This document shows, in pieces, positions 27,318 through 35,611 of a stretch of 64,000 nt of DNA; the first letter of the stretch is position 1, and each line of letters opens with the position of its first letter. The notes beneath the pieces are model-generated. The model did no database searches, was not told where the DNA came from, and was given only the letters and a program-made list of their open reading frames with translations. A program made the translations under genes and the position numbers. This DNA comes from Bacillus_BD sp963787345 (GTDB taxonomy: Bacteria > Bacillota > Bacilli > Bacillales > Cytobacillaceae), in the NCBI GenBank assembly GCA_963787345.1, contig CAWBCW010000026.1, positions 1-64,000 of the forward strand, given 5' to 3'.

Positions 27318-27548
27318 TTAATGAATAATAAAATCATTTTGATAATTATCAGGATTTCTTATAAATGACTCCTGACAATCTTCACAAATCGCCTTAATCT
27401 GAATATCGCCATTTGAATCATATGAAACCATATCCTGTCTTTCTTCTTCATTTAAAGTGTGAAGACCTAGACGTTCAGTCCCAATTGAATTTTGATCAAG
27501 GGTCCCTAGTTTGACCCCACAATGACGACAATGGTAATGAATGGCCAT
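27318..27548 (-). CDS. fin: Anti-sigma-F factor Fin
   Basis: Small zinc-ribbon-like protein (formerly YabK) that helps shift the forespore from sigma-F to sigma-G. From the ATG at 27548 the product is 76 residues, the same length as in B. subtilis, with two CxxC pairs: HCRHCGVK and ICEDCQE. The longer ORF adds 13 residues, but GGAGG lies 8 nt before the chosen ATG. It sits between pth and mfd as in B. subtilis, and ends in a terminator. Confidence 0.93.
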   Translation of the reverse strand: MAIHYHCRHCGVKLGTLDQNSIGTERLGLHTLNEEERQDMVSYDSNGDIQIKAICEDCQESFIRNPDNYQNDFIIH

Positions 27549-27645
27549 TCCCATTTCCTCCCTAATAACATAATCGTATTCCAGCATAATCGCTCTTTAG
27601 CTAATGTTATTATTTCCTAAAATGGTCCTTTCCATTCCATCCCTT

Positions 27646-28203
27646 TTAATTGTAGGTATTCATCACATGTAAAAAGGGTTGCCCTATCCATTCCTCACAA
27701 GCTTCTGCACTTTTTTCGACAGCAATTTTGACCATTTCGGTTTCCTCTTTCGAAAAGCGTCCAAGTACATAATCAACAATTGGCATTCCATTGGATGGAC
27801 GGTTAATTCCGACCCTAATGCGATTGAACTCGTTCGTCCCTAAATGCGAGATGATTGACTTGATCCCATTATGGCCACCGGCACTTCCCTTTTGTCTGAG
27901 GCGGATTTTTCCTGCAGGCAAATCTAAATCGTCATAAATAATAATAAGCTCTTCTTCATCGATATCATAATAATTCATCAAGGCAATCACCGATTCACCT
28001 GATAAGTTCATATAGGTTAATGGCTTTAGTAAAAATACCTTTTCTCCATTAATAACCCGATAACCATAGATTCCTTTAAATTTGGCTTGATCAAGCGGAA
28101 TTTGCAGCCTGTCAGATAAGGCATCAATCACCTCAAAGCCTATATTATGTCTCGTTTGTTCATACTGTTTCCCCGGGTTACCCAAACCAACAATAAGTTT
28201 CAT
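27646..28203 (-). CDS. pth: Peptidyl-tRNA hydrolase
   Basis: Releases peptidyl-tRNA lost from ribosomes; known in B. subtilis as spoVC. From the ATG at 28203 the product is 185 residues with GLGNPGKQYEQTRHNIGFE (about 5-23, catalytic His in TRHNIG), KPLTYMNLSGE, and the DDLDLPAGKIRLRQKGSAGGHNG region. GGTGGAG precedes this ATG, and the ten extra residues of the longer ORF are not conserved. Confidence 0.96.
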   Translation of the reverse strand: MKLIVGLGNPGKQYEQTRHNIGFEVIDALSDRLQIPLDQAKFKGIYGYRVINGEKVFLLKPLTYMNLSGESVIALMNYYDIDEEELIIIYDDLDLPAGKIRLRQKGSAGGHNGIKSIISHLGTNEFNRIRVGINRPSNGMPIVDYVLGRFSKEETEMVKIAVEKSAEACEEWIGQPFLHVMNTYN

Positions 28204-28248
28204 ATTCTCCACCTTTATTTCAACGTCCCTCAAGTGGATATCTTTTAT

Positions 28249-28287
28249 AAAAATCGTTTAGCAGCCCTATTCTATGAAAGGGCTGCT
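28249..28287 (-). terminator. Probable ctc terminator
   Basis: GCAGCCCT/AGGGCTGC (28261-28268 and 28279-28286) form an 8-bp stem; the minus strand T run is displaced by several bases, so efficiency is uncertain. Confidence 0.55.
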
Positions 28288-28295
28288 TTACTTCA

Positions 28296-28934
28296 TTATG
28301 CTCTACTTTCGGGACTAGCTTTTGTTTCTCTTCCTTCTTCATTTTCAGGAGTTCCCGCGTCTTGTTTTTCTCCGCTGCTAATTTCCTCTTCTTGGCGAGG
28401 AGGCAGGATCGAGGCAACGACTTCGTCTTCATCATGATTAATGGTAAATGGTACGTTAATATCAGCTACCGTAATCGTTTCATTCACTTGTAAATGGGCT
28501 ACATCGATATCAATCGAACCTGGGAGTTCAGCTGGTTTAGCACTTACAGAAACCTCAAATAAGGATTGTTGCATCACTCCACCGTCTTTTACTCCCGCAG
28601 CATTACCGACTAAGTTAAGATTCACATTAGCTGTAATCTCCTTAGACATGTCCACCGCCAAGAAGTCTACATGGACAAACCCATTTTTTAACGGGTCAAC
28701 TTGGTAATCCGTTAAAACTACATTTTCTTCCACTCCGCCAATATCTAAGGAAATGACCCCGTTTCTACCTGCCACTTTAATCGTTTTCATTAAGTCTGCT
28801 TCACTTAAGAAAATCGATCGATTTGTCTTTTGAGAACCATAGACAACGGCTGGAATATTTCCCTCTTTCCGAAGTTTCGTTAATGTTCCGCGCCCCTTAT
28901 CCTTTCGCTCCATTGCTTTTAGTATAGTACTCAT
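28296..28934 (-). CDS. ctc: General stress protein Ctc, ribosomal protein L25 family
   Basis: Binds 5S rRNA in the ribosome and is induced by stress. The 212-residue product has the L25 domain (about 5-95, GTLTKLRKEGNIPAVVYG) and the CTC/TL5 C-terminal domain (about 100-185), then an acidic tail rich in Glu. The start is the ATG at 28934 (MSTILKA) with GGTG upstream. A sigma-B-type promoter lies ahead, as in B. subtilis where ctc is the classic sigma-B reporter gene. Confidence 0.96.
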   Translation of the reverse strand: MSTILKAMERKDKGRGTLTKLRKEGNIPAVVYGSQKTNRSIFLSEADLMKTIKVAGRNGVISLDIGGVEENVVLTDYQVDPLKNGFVHVDFLAVDMSKEITANVNLNLVGNAAGVKDGGVMQQSLFEVSVSAKPAELPGSIDIDVAHLQVNETITVADINVPFTINHDEDEVVASILPPRQEEEISSGEKQDAGTPENEEGRETKASPESRA

Positions 28935-28980
28935 AAATATAATCACCTTCCATTTTTTATTACAGCATCCATTATAAAAA

Positions 28981-29006
28981 ATGCCCTAAAAACAGAAGGT
29001 CTAAAC
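28981..29006 (-). promoter_or_regulatory. Sigma-B promoter of ctc
   Basis: On the minus strand GTTTAG (29001-29006) and GGGCAT (28981-28986) are 14 bp apart, close to the sigma-B consensus GTTTAA-N12-14-GGGTAT, and about 45 bp before ctc. Confidence 0.8.
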
Positions 29007-29116
29007 ATTTAAGTTTATTCAGATAAAAATAATGGCGGTTATATTTAATTATACTAAAAAATGTAAATTTTCTAAACAAATCGATTAGAAAGAATAACGA
29101 TTCCTTATTTCATCAT

Positions 29117-29148
29117 TTCAAGGCTTGCTAAGAAAAGCAAGCCTTGAA
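29117..29148. other. Strong hairpin after prs
   Basis: TTCAAGGCTTGC and GCAAGCCTTGAA form a perfect 12-bp stem with an 8-nt loop. A T run follows on the plus strand (29151-29157), not on the minus strand that carries prs and ctc. It could be a weak prs terminator, an RNA-stabilising 3' end or a block to antisense transcription. Confidence 0.5.
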
Positions 29149-29155
29149 GCTATTT

Positions 29156-30112
29156 TTAGTCAAACAAAATACTTACTGATTGTTCTTCATGAACGCGAAT
29201 AATGGCTTCTCCCATTAAAGATGCGACTGATAGGTTGTTAATTTTATCAATTTTCTTTTCCTCTGGTAAGGCAATTGAATTTGTAATTACTAACTCTTTA
29301 ATTTTAGAGTTTTGAATTCTCTCAATTGCTGGGCCTGATAATACAGGGTGTGTACAACAAGCGTACACTTCTTTGGCTCCACTTTCAACAAGAGCATTTG
29401 CACCAATTGTAATTGTACCCGCTGTATCAATAATATCATCAATTAAAATACATATTTTACCTTCAACATTACCAACAATATTCATAACCTCTGCCACATT
29501 TGGTCGTGGACGGCGTTTATCGATAATCGCAATTGGGGCTTTTAGACGCTCTGCCATTTTACGAGCACGGGTAACACCACCGTGGTCAGGAGAGACAACA
29601 ACAATTTCGCCATCTAAGTCTTTATTTAAAAAGTAATCAGATAAAATCGGTACACCCATTAAGTGGTCAATAGGAATATCAAAGAATCCTTGAATTTGCG
29701 GCGCATGTAAGTCCAATGTAATCATACGCGTCGCTCCAGCAGTTTCTAATAGATTAGCCACTAATTTAGCGGTAATCGGTTCACGAGCACGAGCTTTTCG
29801 GTCTTGTCGTGCATAACCATAATATGGCATTACAACACAAATTGATTTCGCTGAAGCCCTTTTCAGTGCGTCAATCATGATCAATAATTCCATTAGATGA
29901 TCATTAATAGGAGTATTTGTTGACTGGATCACATAGACATCACAACCACGAATACTTTCCTCAATATTGATTTGAATTTCTCCGTCACTGAAACGAGAAA
30001 CAGAACATTTACCAAGTTCAACACCAATAACTTTTGCGATTTGCTCTGCTAAGTCACGGTTTGAGTTTAAGGAAAACACCTTTAAGTTGGGATCAAGATA
30101 TTGATTAGACAT
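29156..30112 (-). CDS. prs: Ribose-phosphate pyrophosphokinase
   Basis: Makes PRPP from ribose 5-phosphate and ATP for nucleotide, histidine and tryptophan synthesis. The 318-residue class I enzyme carries the flexible-loop YYGYARQDRK, the metal-binding DLHAPQIQGFF and the PRPP loop ILIDDIIDTAGTI (about 220-232). It lies 16 bp after glmU, so the two are cotranscribed. It supplies the substrate of hprT and the ligand of PurR, both encoded in this window. Confidence 0.97.
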   Translation of the reverse strand: MSNQYLDPNLKVFSLNSNRDLAEQIAKVIGVELGKCSVSRFSDGEIQINIEESIRGCDVYVIQSTNTPINDHLMELLIMIDALKRASAKSICVVMPYYGYARQDRKARAREPITAKLVANLLETAGATRMITLDLHAPQIQGFFDIPIDHLMGVPILSDYFLNKDLDGEIVVVSPDHGGVTRARKMAERLKAPIAIIDKRRPRPNVAEVMNIVGNVEGKICILIDDIIDTAGTITIGANALVESGAKEVYACCTHPVLSGPAIERIQNSKIKELVITNSIALPEEKKIDKINNLSVASLMGEAIIRVHEEQSVSILFD

Positions 30113-30128
30113 GACAGCCTCCGAATGA

Positions 30129-31502
30129 TTATTTATTAAAATCTAAATTTCCTACATAATTCTCTTTGTTTATCTGACGAGCACGGGCAAGGGCTAACGC
30201 ATCCCCTGGCACATCTTCTGTAATAGTTGAACCAGCTGCTACATACGCTCCTTTACCAACCTTGACAGGAGCAACTAAATTGGAATTACAACCAATAAAT
30301 ACACCATCTTCAATCTTTGTTAAGTATTTATTTTTCCCATCATAATTAACCGTAATTGAACCACAGCCAATATTTACATCTTTCCCTACTTCCGCATCCC
30401 CTATATAGCTTAAATGAGAAGCTTTACTGCCTTCGCCAAAATCAGCCTTTTTAATTTCAACAAAGTTGCCGATTTTCACTTTATCATGAATCGTTGAAAG
30501 CGGGCGAATATGAGCAAAAGGACCGATGTTAACATGGGAGCCCATTTGGCTATCATGGGCAACAGATTGCTTTATGATCGTAGCATCACCAATTTTACAA
30601 TTCTTTATTTCGCTATTGGGACCGATCTCACAATCTGATCCAATCGTCGTTCTGCCAGCAAGCACTGTTCCTGGATAGATCACCGTGTCGGCTCCAATTT
30701 CAACATCTGCTCCAATATACGTATGAAGCGGATCAATGAGGGTAACCCCATTTCTCATATGTTGTTCATTGATTCGTACCTTCATAATCTTTTCAGCTTC
30801 CGCAAGGGCTACTCGGTCATTTACACCAAGAGTTTCACTAAAGTCAGCTGTTTTAAAGGCCGTGACGATTTTACCTTGGCTTTTCAAAATTTCAATGACA
30901 TCAGGTAAATAGTATTCACCTTGAGCATTTTCATTCGTAACATGACTTAAAGCTTCGAATAAAGCCTGATTATCAAAACAATACGTACCCGTATTAATTT
31001 CCTTAATCAACTTCTCCTCATCAGTTGAGTCTTTATGCTCAACGATTTTCTCAACGAGCCCTGAAGTATTTCTAACAATCCGGCCATAGCCTGTTGGATC
31101 ATCTGCTTCCGCTGTTAAGACGGTCACACTTGCGCCTTTCTCTTCATGATGATTAAAAAGGGCCTCCATTGTTTCCGCCTTTATAAGGGGGGTATCTCCA
31201 CATACAACTAGAGTTGTTCCGGATCGATCACCGAGCAAGTCCTTTGCTTGTATAACAGCGTGTCCTGTGCCTAGTTGCTCAGCCTGAAGAACATATTCTG
31301 TTACTTGACCAAGGGTAGATTTAACATCCTCTGCACCATGGCCTGTAACCGTTACAACCTTTTCTATTTTAAGCTGTGAAATTTGATCTACAACATGTTG
31401 AACCATTGGTTTACCGCAAACAGGGTGAAGAACTTTATAAAGCTTTGATTTCATTCTCGTCCCTTTACCTGCGGCCAATATGATTGCATAACGTGTGAGC
31501 AT
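30129..31502 (-). CDS. glmU: Bifunctional GlmU: GlcNAc-1-P uridyltransferase/acetyltransferase
   Basis: Acetylates glucosamine-1-phosphate and makes UDP-N-acetylglucosamine for peptidoglycan and teichoic acids. The 457-residue product has the pyrophosphorylase domain (about 1-228; LAAGKGTRMKSKLYKVLHP, CGDTPLI) and the left-handed beta-helix acyltransferase domain (about 250-450; hexapeptide repeats and the LSYIGDAEVGKDVNIGCG region). GGAGG precedes the ATG. It is transcribed with prs. Confidence 0.97.
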   Translation of the reverse strand: MLTRYAIILAAGKGTRMKSKLYKVLHPVCGKPMVQHVVDQISQLKIEKVVTVTGHGAEDVKSTLGQVTEYVLQAEQLGTGHAVIQAKDLLGDRSGTTLVVCGDTPLIKAETMEALFNHHEEKGASVTVLTAEADDPTGYGRIVRNTSGLVEKIVEHKDSTDEEKLIKEINTGTYCFDNQALFEALSHVTNENAQGEYYLPDVIEILKSQGKIVTAFKTADFSETLGVNDRVALAEAEKIMKVRINEQHMRNGVTLIDPLHTYIGADVEIGADTVIYPGTVLAGRTTIGSDCEIGPNSEIKNCKIGDATIIKQSVAHDSQMGSHVNIGPFAHIRPLSTIHDKVKIGNFVEIKKADFGEGSKASHLSYIGDAEVGKDVNIGCGSITVNYDGKNKYLTKIEDGVFIGCNSNLVAPVKVGKGAYVAAGSTITEDVPGDALALARARQINKENYVGNLDFNK

Positions 31503-31659
31503 AATAGGCCTCCATTAATTACCTTTTTATCCATTAAAAATATATCTTAAATAATCGTTATTTTCAAGGAGAGATGTAAGAAGACTTCAAAAAGAGCATA
31601 ATTCTCTGAAGTTTAGAAGGGTAAACAAACATGGAGAATCTTAATGAGGGGAATGAAGC

Positions 31660-31692
31660 AAAAAAAGAGCCAACTTTATGAAGAAGGCTCTA
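31660..31692 (-). terminator. spoVG terminator
   Basis: AGAGCC/GGCTCT arms around a 14-nt loop; the minus strand ends in a run of seven Ts. Confidence 0.75.
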
Positions 31693-31715
31693 GATGTACA
31701 CTCTTTTAACTTTTT

Positions 31716-32006
31716 TTATGAAGCACCAGCTTCTTCAAATTCTACTTCCTCTTCACCTAAACGGTGATACTCTGCTAAAACGGCATCTTGAATCTTACCA
31801 CGCGTTCCAGAATTAATTGGGTGGGCGATATCGCGAAACTCTCCATCTGGTGTACGTTTACTTGGCATTGCCACAAACAAGCCATTGTTTCCATCAATAA
31901 CGCGGATATCATGAACAACAAACTCATTATCCAACGTAATAGATGCAATCGCCCTCATCCGGCCATCCGTATTTACACGGCGTAATCTTACGTCAGTTAC
32001 TTCCAT
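31716..32006 (-). CDS. spoVG: Regulator SpoVG
   Basis: Small nucleic-acid-binding regulator involved in septation and spore development. From the ATG at 32006 the product is 96 residues and strongly conserved (MEVTDVRLRRVNTDGRMRA, VIDGNNGLFVAMPSKRTPDGEFRDIAHP). AAAGGTGG precedes it. The promoter is a textbook sigma-H match in an AT-rich region, like the AbrB-repressed spoVG promoter of B. subtilis; abrB itself is in this window. Confidence 0.97.
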   Translation of the reverse strand: MEVTDVRLRRVNTDGRMRAIASITLDNEFVVHDIRVIDGNNGLFVAMPSKRTPDGEFRDIAHPINSGTRGKIQDAVLAEYHRLGEEEVEFEEAGAS

Positions 32007-32047
32007 TTTGTTCACCACCTTTGCTGTAGTTTACAATCTCTTAGATA

Positions 32048-32076
32048 TAATTCAACAGAATTTTCTAAATTCCTTC
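32048..32076 (-). promoter_or_regulatory. Sigma-H promoter of spoVG
   Basis: On the minus strand GAAGGAATT (32068-32076) and GTTGAATTA (32048-32056) are 11 bp apart, matching RNAGGAWWW-N11-12-RNNGAATWW at every defined position. The upstream 32080-32180 is very AT-rich, as in the AbrB-bound region of B. subtilis spoVG. Confidence 0.8.
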
Positions 32077-32179
32077 TTAATTAATTAAATTTTTTTAAAA
32101 ATTATAAAATACGATTCAAATCCTTTAAAAATCATAGACCAATACATTTGAATTTATACATATTTATAGATAAAAATAT

Positions 32180-32220
32180 AAAAAAACGAAAAGCCAATAT
32201 ATAGGGCTCTTCGCTTTTTA
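32180..32220 (-). terminator. ridA terminator
   Basis: AGCGAAGAGCC pairs with GGCTTTTCG around a short AT loop; the minus strand ends in a T run. Confidence 0.75.
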
Positions 32221-32231
32221 TACTTATCACA

Positions 32232-32606
32232 TTATTTTACGAGTGCAATTACTTCAATTTCGATTAATACATCTTTTGGCAGACGTGCTACCTCTACACA
32301 TGAGCGTGCAGGTTTATGAGTATGGAAGTATTCTCCGTACACTTCATTCACTTTGCCAAAGTCATTCATATCTTTAATAAAAACGGTTGTTTTGACAACG
32401 CCTTCTAACGATGATCCCGCTTCTTTTAATACAGCTTGTAAATTTTTGAATACTTGGTGAGTCTGCGCTGCAACATCCCCATCGACCAATTCACCTTTTG
32501 CAGTTAACGGAATTTGACCAGAACTGTAAAATACATTGTTTACAACGATTCCTTGTGAATAAGGCCCAATTGCCGCTGGTGCTTCAGTTGTATTAACTAT
32601 TTTCAT
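32232..32606 (-). CDS. ridA: RidA-family enamine/imine deaminase
   Basis: Hydrolyses reactive 2-aminoacrylate and related imines; named yabJ in B. subtilis, where it lies in the purR operon. The 124-residue YjgF/UK114 trimer has the conserved APAAIGPYSQGI (about 9-20), NVFYSSGQIPL and the active-site arginine region PARSCVEVARLPKDVLIEIE (about 98-117). It follows purR by about 68 bp. Confidence 0.95.
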   Translation of the reverse strand: MKIVNTTEAPAAIGPYSQGIVVNNVFYSSGQIPLTAKGELVDGDVAAQTHQVFKNLQAVLKEAGSSLEGVVKTTVFIKDMNDFGKVNEVYGEYFHTHKPARSCVEVARLPKDVLIEIEVIALVK

Positions 32607-32674
32607 GTGTCATTCCTCCTAGTGTCTATGTATCCTTTTAATGCCTGCCCATTTCTACAGAGTATCAAGGTGCA

Positions 32675-33499
32675 TCAGCTATACTTTAAAAAATAATTTC
32701 CTTCGCTAACACTTATTTGTTTTTGTTTTACATCTACATCAGATAATTTAATCAAGGAAAGATAGTCTTCTACTAATCGTTCTTCTGCTTTTTCCGCTTC
32801 CACTAAAACGGCAATTCCGGCTAGCTTGGCTTGGAATTCATCTAATAAATTAATCATCCCATTGACGGTTCCGCCCGCTTTCATAAAATCGTCAATAATT
32901 AATACATTAGAACCTACGGCAAGGCTCCTTTTTGAAAGCACCATCGTTTGAATCCGTTTCGTAGAGCCCGATATATAATTGATACTGACAGTAGACCCTT
33001 CCGTAACAATATTGTCATTTCTTACAATTACAACCGGTACATTCAGAAAACTTGCAACTCCATAGGCGAGCGGGATTCCCTTTGTTGCAATGGTCATCAC
33101 AACGTCGATTTCTTTATCATTATAGGCTGAAGCAATCATTTTCCCAACCTTTCGAACAATTACCGGGTCACCTAAAATGTCAGTTAAATATAAATAACCT
33201 CCCGGCAGCAATCGGGCTGGGTCAGATATCGTTTCACAAAGCCCGCTAATAAATAAGCGGGCTTCTTCCAAACTCACTCCAGCCTGATATTTCACCCCGC
33301 CTGCTGCTCCTGCGACCGTTTGCAGTGAGCCAATTCCTCTTTCCTCAAAGACCTCTTTAATAATCACTAAATCCTCACTTATAGACGATTTAGCAGAACG
33401 GTATCTTTCTGCAAATACGGTGAGCGGAATCAATTGTCTGGGGTGATTTAATAAATAGTTCGTCATATCTATTAAACGTTCACTTCGACGAAATTTCAT
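32675..33499 (-). CDS. purR: Purine operon repressor PurR
   Basis: Represses purine synthesis genes and is antagonised by PRPP. The 274-residue product has an N-terminal winged helix (about 1-74) and a PRTase domain with the PRPP motif VLIIDDFMKAGGTV (about 200-213). GAGGTG precedes the ATG. A pair of inverted PurBox-like sequences overlaps the promoter, consistent with autorepression. It is probably cotranscribed with ridA. Confidence 0.96.
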   Translation of the reverse strand: MKFRRSERLIDMTNYLLNHPRQLIPLTVFAERYRSAKSSISEDLVIIKEVFEERGIGSLQTVAGAAGGVKYQAGVSLEEARLFISGLCETISDPARLLPGGYLYLTDILGDPVIVRKVGKMIASAYNDKEIDVVMTIATKGIPLAYGVASFLNVPVVIVRNDNIVTEGSTVSINYISGSTKRIQTMVLSKRSLAVGSNVLIIDDFMKAGGTVNGMINLLDEFQAKLAGIAVLVEAEKAEERLVEDYLSLIKLSDVDVKQKQISVSEGNYFLKYS

Positions 33500-33516
33500 C
33501 CCTTACACCTCACTCT

Positions 33517-33561
33517 AAATCCGAATATTTTAAAGTTAATATAACACCAATATACGGATTT
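33517..33561 (-). promoter_or_regulatory. PurR operator pair at the purR promoter
   Basis: AAATCCGAATATT (33517-33529) and AATATACGGATTT (33549-33561) are inverted copies matching at 12 of 13 positions and 19 bp apart. Both resemble the PurBox AWWWCCGAACWWT. They flank the -10 and overlap the -35 of the promoter at 33538-33567. Confidence 0.6.
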
Positions 33562-33567
33562 AATCAA
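33538..33567 (-). promoter_or_regulatory. Sigma-A promoter of purR
   Basis: On the minus strand TTGATT (33562-33567) and TATATT (33538-33543) are 18 bp apart. Confidence 0.5.
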
Positions 33568-34429
33568 GAGTATGTTGTTCCCCTAACATTCGGACCGCAA
33601 AAACTTGATCACAAAATCCGCGCAATCCATTATAAACCCGTTGCATCCTTGAATCATGCTGGACAAGTCCAAATACAGTCGGACCACTGCCGCTCATTAA
33701 CACGGCATCGGCACCAAAGCGTTTCATTTGTTCTTTTATTGAGGCAACTTCTGGGTGAACTCTCAATGTTACATCTTCTAAAACGTTCCCAAGGTTCTCA
33801 CATACTCCCTTGAAATCGGCCTTTTCAAGAGCATGAATCATCAATTCCGTTCTTGGATGCAAGATGTTGGAAACATCTAGTCGCCGATAGACATCTGCTG
33901 TGGAAACGCCAATATATGGCTTTGCCAGTACAACCCAGCATGTAGGAGGTACAGGAAGGTGTTGAATCCTTTCACCTCTTCCTCTTGCTAGAGCTGTCCC
34001 TCCATAGACACAAAAGGAAACATCTGAACCAATCTCCGCTCCAAGTTGGGCTAATTCATCCATTGATAATCGTAAATTCCAAAGTTTGTTTAGCCCTCTT
34101 AATGTTGCCGCTGCGTCACTGCTGCCACCTGCTAAGCCGGCTGCGACAGGAATCATCTTTGCGATTTTAATACTAACGCCTTTTTTAACAGAGTATCGCC
34201 TTTTTAGTAATACCGCTGCTTGATAGGCTAAATTGCGTTGATCATCCGGTACAAAACGATTATGAGAAACAATATGTACTTCGTCACTCTCCAATAAAGT
34301 AAACTCTAATCGATCTGCTAAATCAATGGTTGTCATAATCATTTCCACTTCATGATAACCATCTGGTCGTTTATACAAAACATCTAAAGACAAATTAATT
34401 TTTGCCGGTGCCTTTTCTAAAAGCCTCAA
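33560..34429 (-). CDS. ispE: 4-diphosphocytidyl-2-C-methyl-D-erythritol kinase
   Basis: GHMP-family kinase of the MEP isoprenoid pathway. From the TTG at 34429 the product is 289 residues, with AKINLSLDV near the N-terminus, the ATP loop PVAAGLAGGSSDAAA (about 95-109) and MSGSGPTVFG near residue 250. The TTG is preferred to the GTG three codons upstream because it gives the family N-terminus (MRLLEKAPAKINL), the usual length and a GGTGG site 5 nt away. It lies between sspF and purR as in B. subtilis. Confidence 0.95.
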   Translation of the reverse strand: MRLLEKAPAKINLSLDVLYKRPDGYHEVEMIMTTIDLADRLEFTLLESDEVHIVSHNRFVPDDQRNLAYQAAVLLKRRYSVKKGVSIKIAKMIPVAAGLAGGSSDAAATLRGLNKLWNLRLSMDELAQLGAEIGSDVSFCVYGGTALARGRGERIQHLPVPPTCWVVLAKPYIGVSTADVYRRLDVSNILHPRTELMIHALEKADFKGVCENLGNVLEDVTLRVHPEVASIKEQMKRFGADAVLMSGSGPTVFGLVQHDSRMQRVYNGLRGFCDQVFAVRMLGEQHTLD

Positions 34430-34632
34430 AAATTCCACCTACTTTAATCTCAGGTCAGGATGTCTCCTTAAAGTAACTTTTGCAGAATAACTCTCCTTTC
34501 AATGATTTAATGAAAAATGGGAGACATAATACGACTACATTTTTTGTCCTATTTTACCACAAAAACACTCATATAAGACATCCCATTCATAACAAACTGA
34601 TAAAAGGTGGAGTTTTATTATTGTAAGATGAA

Positions 34633-34660
34633 TGAAAAGAGCCAGGGCTAACCCTGGCTG
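34633..34660 (-). terminator. sspF terminator
   Basis: AGCCAGGG and CCCTGGCT form a perfect 8-bp stem with a 4-nt loop; the minus strand continues CTTTTC. Confidence 0.75.
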
Positions 34661-34732
34661 ACCCGTGATGAATCCATTTTTTGTTTGAATTAAGTTCCTT
34701 TTACAAAACTTATATGGCAACTAGAGAGAGTC

Positions 34733-34912
34733 TTATCGTCTTTCGTTTAAAAGGTTTTGTTCAGCGATTTCGATCGCTCTCTTTACCATATTGCCTGCAT
34801 CTCGGGCTTTAATCCCACCCCAGCCTTCTTGTTGAACGACATCATAAAACCCAAGCTCTTTTGCAAGCTCTTCTTTAAACGCTTCAGACATAACGCCTCT
34901 TCGTCTGGCCAA
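34733..34912 (-). CDS. sspF: Alpha/beta-type small acid-soluble spore protein SspF
   Basis: A 59-residue DNA-binding spore protein that starts with TTG at 34912, with AAGGAG 9 nt upstream. It contains the family signatures: MSEAFKEELAKELGFYD, where the germination protease normally cuts, and EGWGGIKARDAGNMVKRAI. It saturates and protects spore DNA. The position between veg and ispE matches B. subtilis sspF. CATACTA at 34946-34952 (minus strand) resembles a sigma-G -10, though I found no good -35. Confidence 0.95.
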   Translation of the reverse strand: MARRRGVMSEAFKEELAKELGFYDVVQQEGWGGIKARDAGNMVKRAIEIAEQNLLNERR

Positions 34913-34997
34913 TCATAACAACTCCTTTCATCATCACGATAGTTTTAGTATGGAAATAGAGCCGCTTATTTATCTATTCCTTATCTTGTAAAATTGC

Positions 34998-35055
34998 AAA
35001 AAAAATAAGATGAGCCGATGAGAAGGTGCAGATCCTCTTCTCATCGGCTCATCTT
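34998..35055 (-). terminator. veg terminator
   Basis: GATGAGCCGATGAGAAG pairs with CTTCTCATCGGCTCATC in a 17-bp stem; the minus strand then has a run of eight Ts. It is the strongest terminator in the window. Confidence 0.9.
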
Positions 35056-35079
35056 ACGAGATGTTGCCAACAACTTGTA

Positions 35080-35343
35080 TTAACTTAAAGCAACTTGTCC
35101 TGATGTATCTTCGTAAAAAGTAATTTCTACCGTTTCAGTTAAAACGTCAGCATAGCTATATGAAACACGTTCAAAAGCATTTTCTTCTTGATCGAGTTCA
35201 ATTACAAATACCGATGGATATGTTTCCGCTAATATCCCTGAACGTTCAATGGTCTTCCTTCTTCCTCCGTTAGCCTTGAGCAAAAGTTTTTTACCCAAGT
35301 TTGAATCAAGAGCTTTCTTAATATCCGTTAGTGTTTTTGTCAT
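35080..35343 (-). CDS. veg: Veg protein
   Basis: An 87-residue conserved small protein that stimulates biofilm formation in B. subtilis by acting on SinR. From the ATG at 35343 it reads MTKTLTDIKKALDSNLGKKL and contains the invariant NGGRRKTIERSGILAETYPSVF segment (about 25-46). GAGGTGG precedes the start. Two strong promoters lie upstream, fitting its known very high transcription. Confidence 0.95.
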   Translation of the reverse strand: MTKTLTDIKKALDSNLGKKLLLKANGGRRKTIERSGILAETYPSVFVIELDQEENAFERVSYSYADVLTETVEITFYEDTSGQVALS

Positions 35344-35366
35344 TACGAACCACCTCACTACATATT

Positions 35367-35395
35367 AGTTTACAACAGAGAAGAAAAAAAGTCAA
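35367..35395 (-). promoter_or_regulatory. veg proximal promoter
   Basis: On the minus strand TTGACT (35390-35395) and TAAACT (35367-35372) are 17 bp apart, just ahead of the veg start. Confidence 0.5.
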
Positions 35396-35407
35396 CCAAA
35401 ACTTTAA

Positions 35408-35436
35408 ATTATATATTCCTATAATATAAAAGTCAA
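35408..35436 (-). promoter_or_regulatory. veg distal promoter
   Basis: On the minus strand TTGACT (35431-35436) and TATAAT (35408-35413) are 17 bp apart: a near-consensus sigma-A promoter in AT-rich DNA. Confidence 0.75.
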
Positions 35437-35573
35437 TATTTTTTCTTCTACAAATTTCTTCTTAATTCAACATCCCTTATCATTTCCTGAACTAGCAGAA
35501 TTATGTAACCCTTTCATACATCTTCAATATATTAATTTTCAAATATAATATATTTACTAAATATGTTTACTTC

Positions 35574-35609
35574 ATAAAAAAATAGCCGCAGTCTATAAAA
35601 CGGCTATTT
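35574..35609 (-). terminator. yabG terminator
   Basis: AATAGCCG and CGGCTATT arms with a 12-nt loop; the minus strand ends in seven Ts. Confidence 0.75.
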
Positions 35610-35611
35610 CT

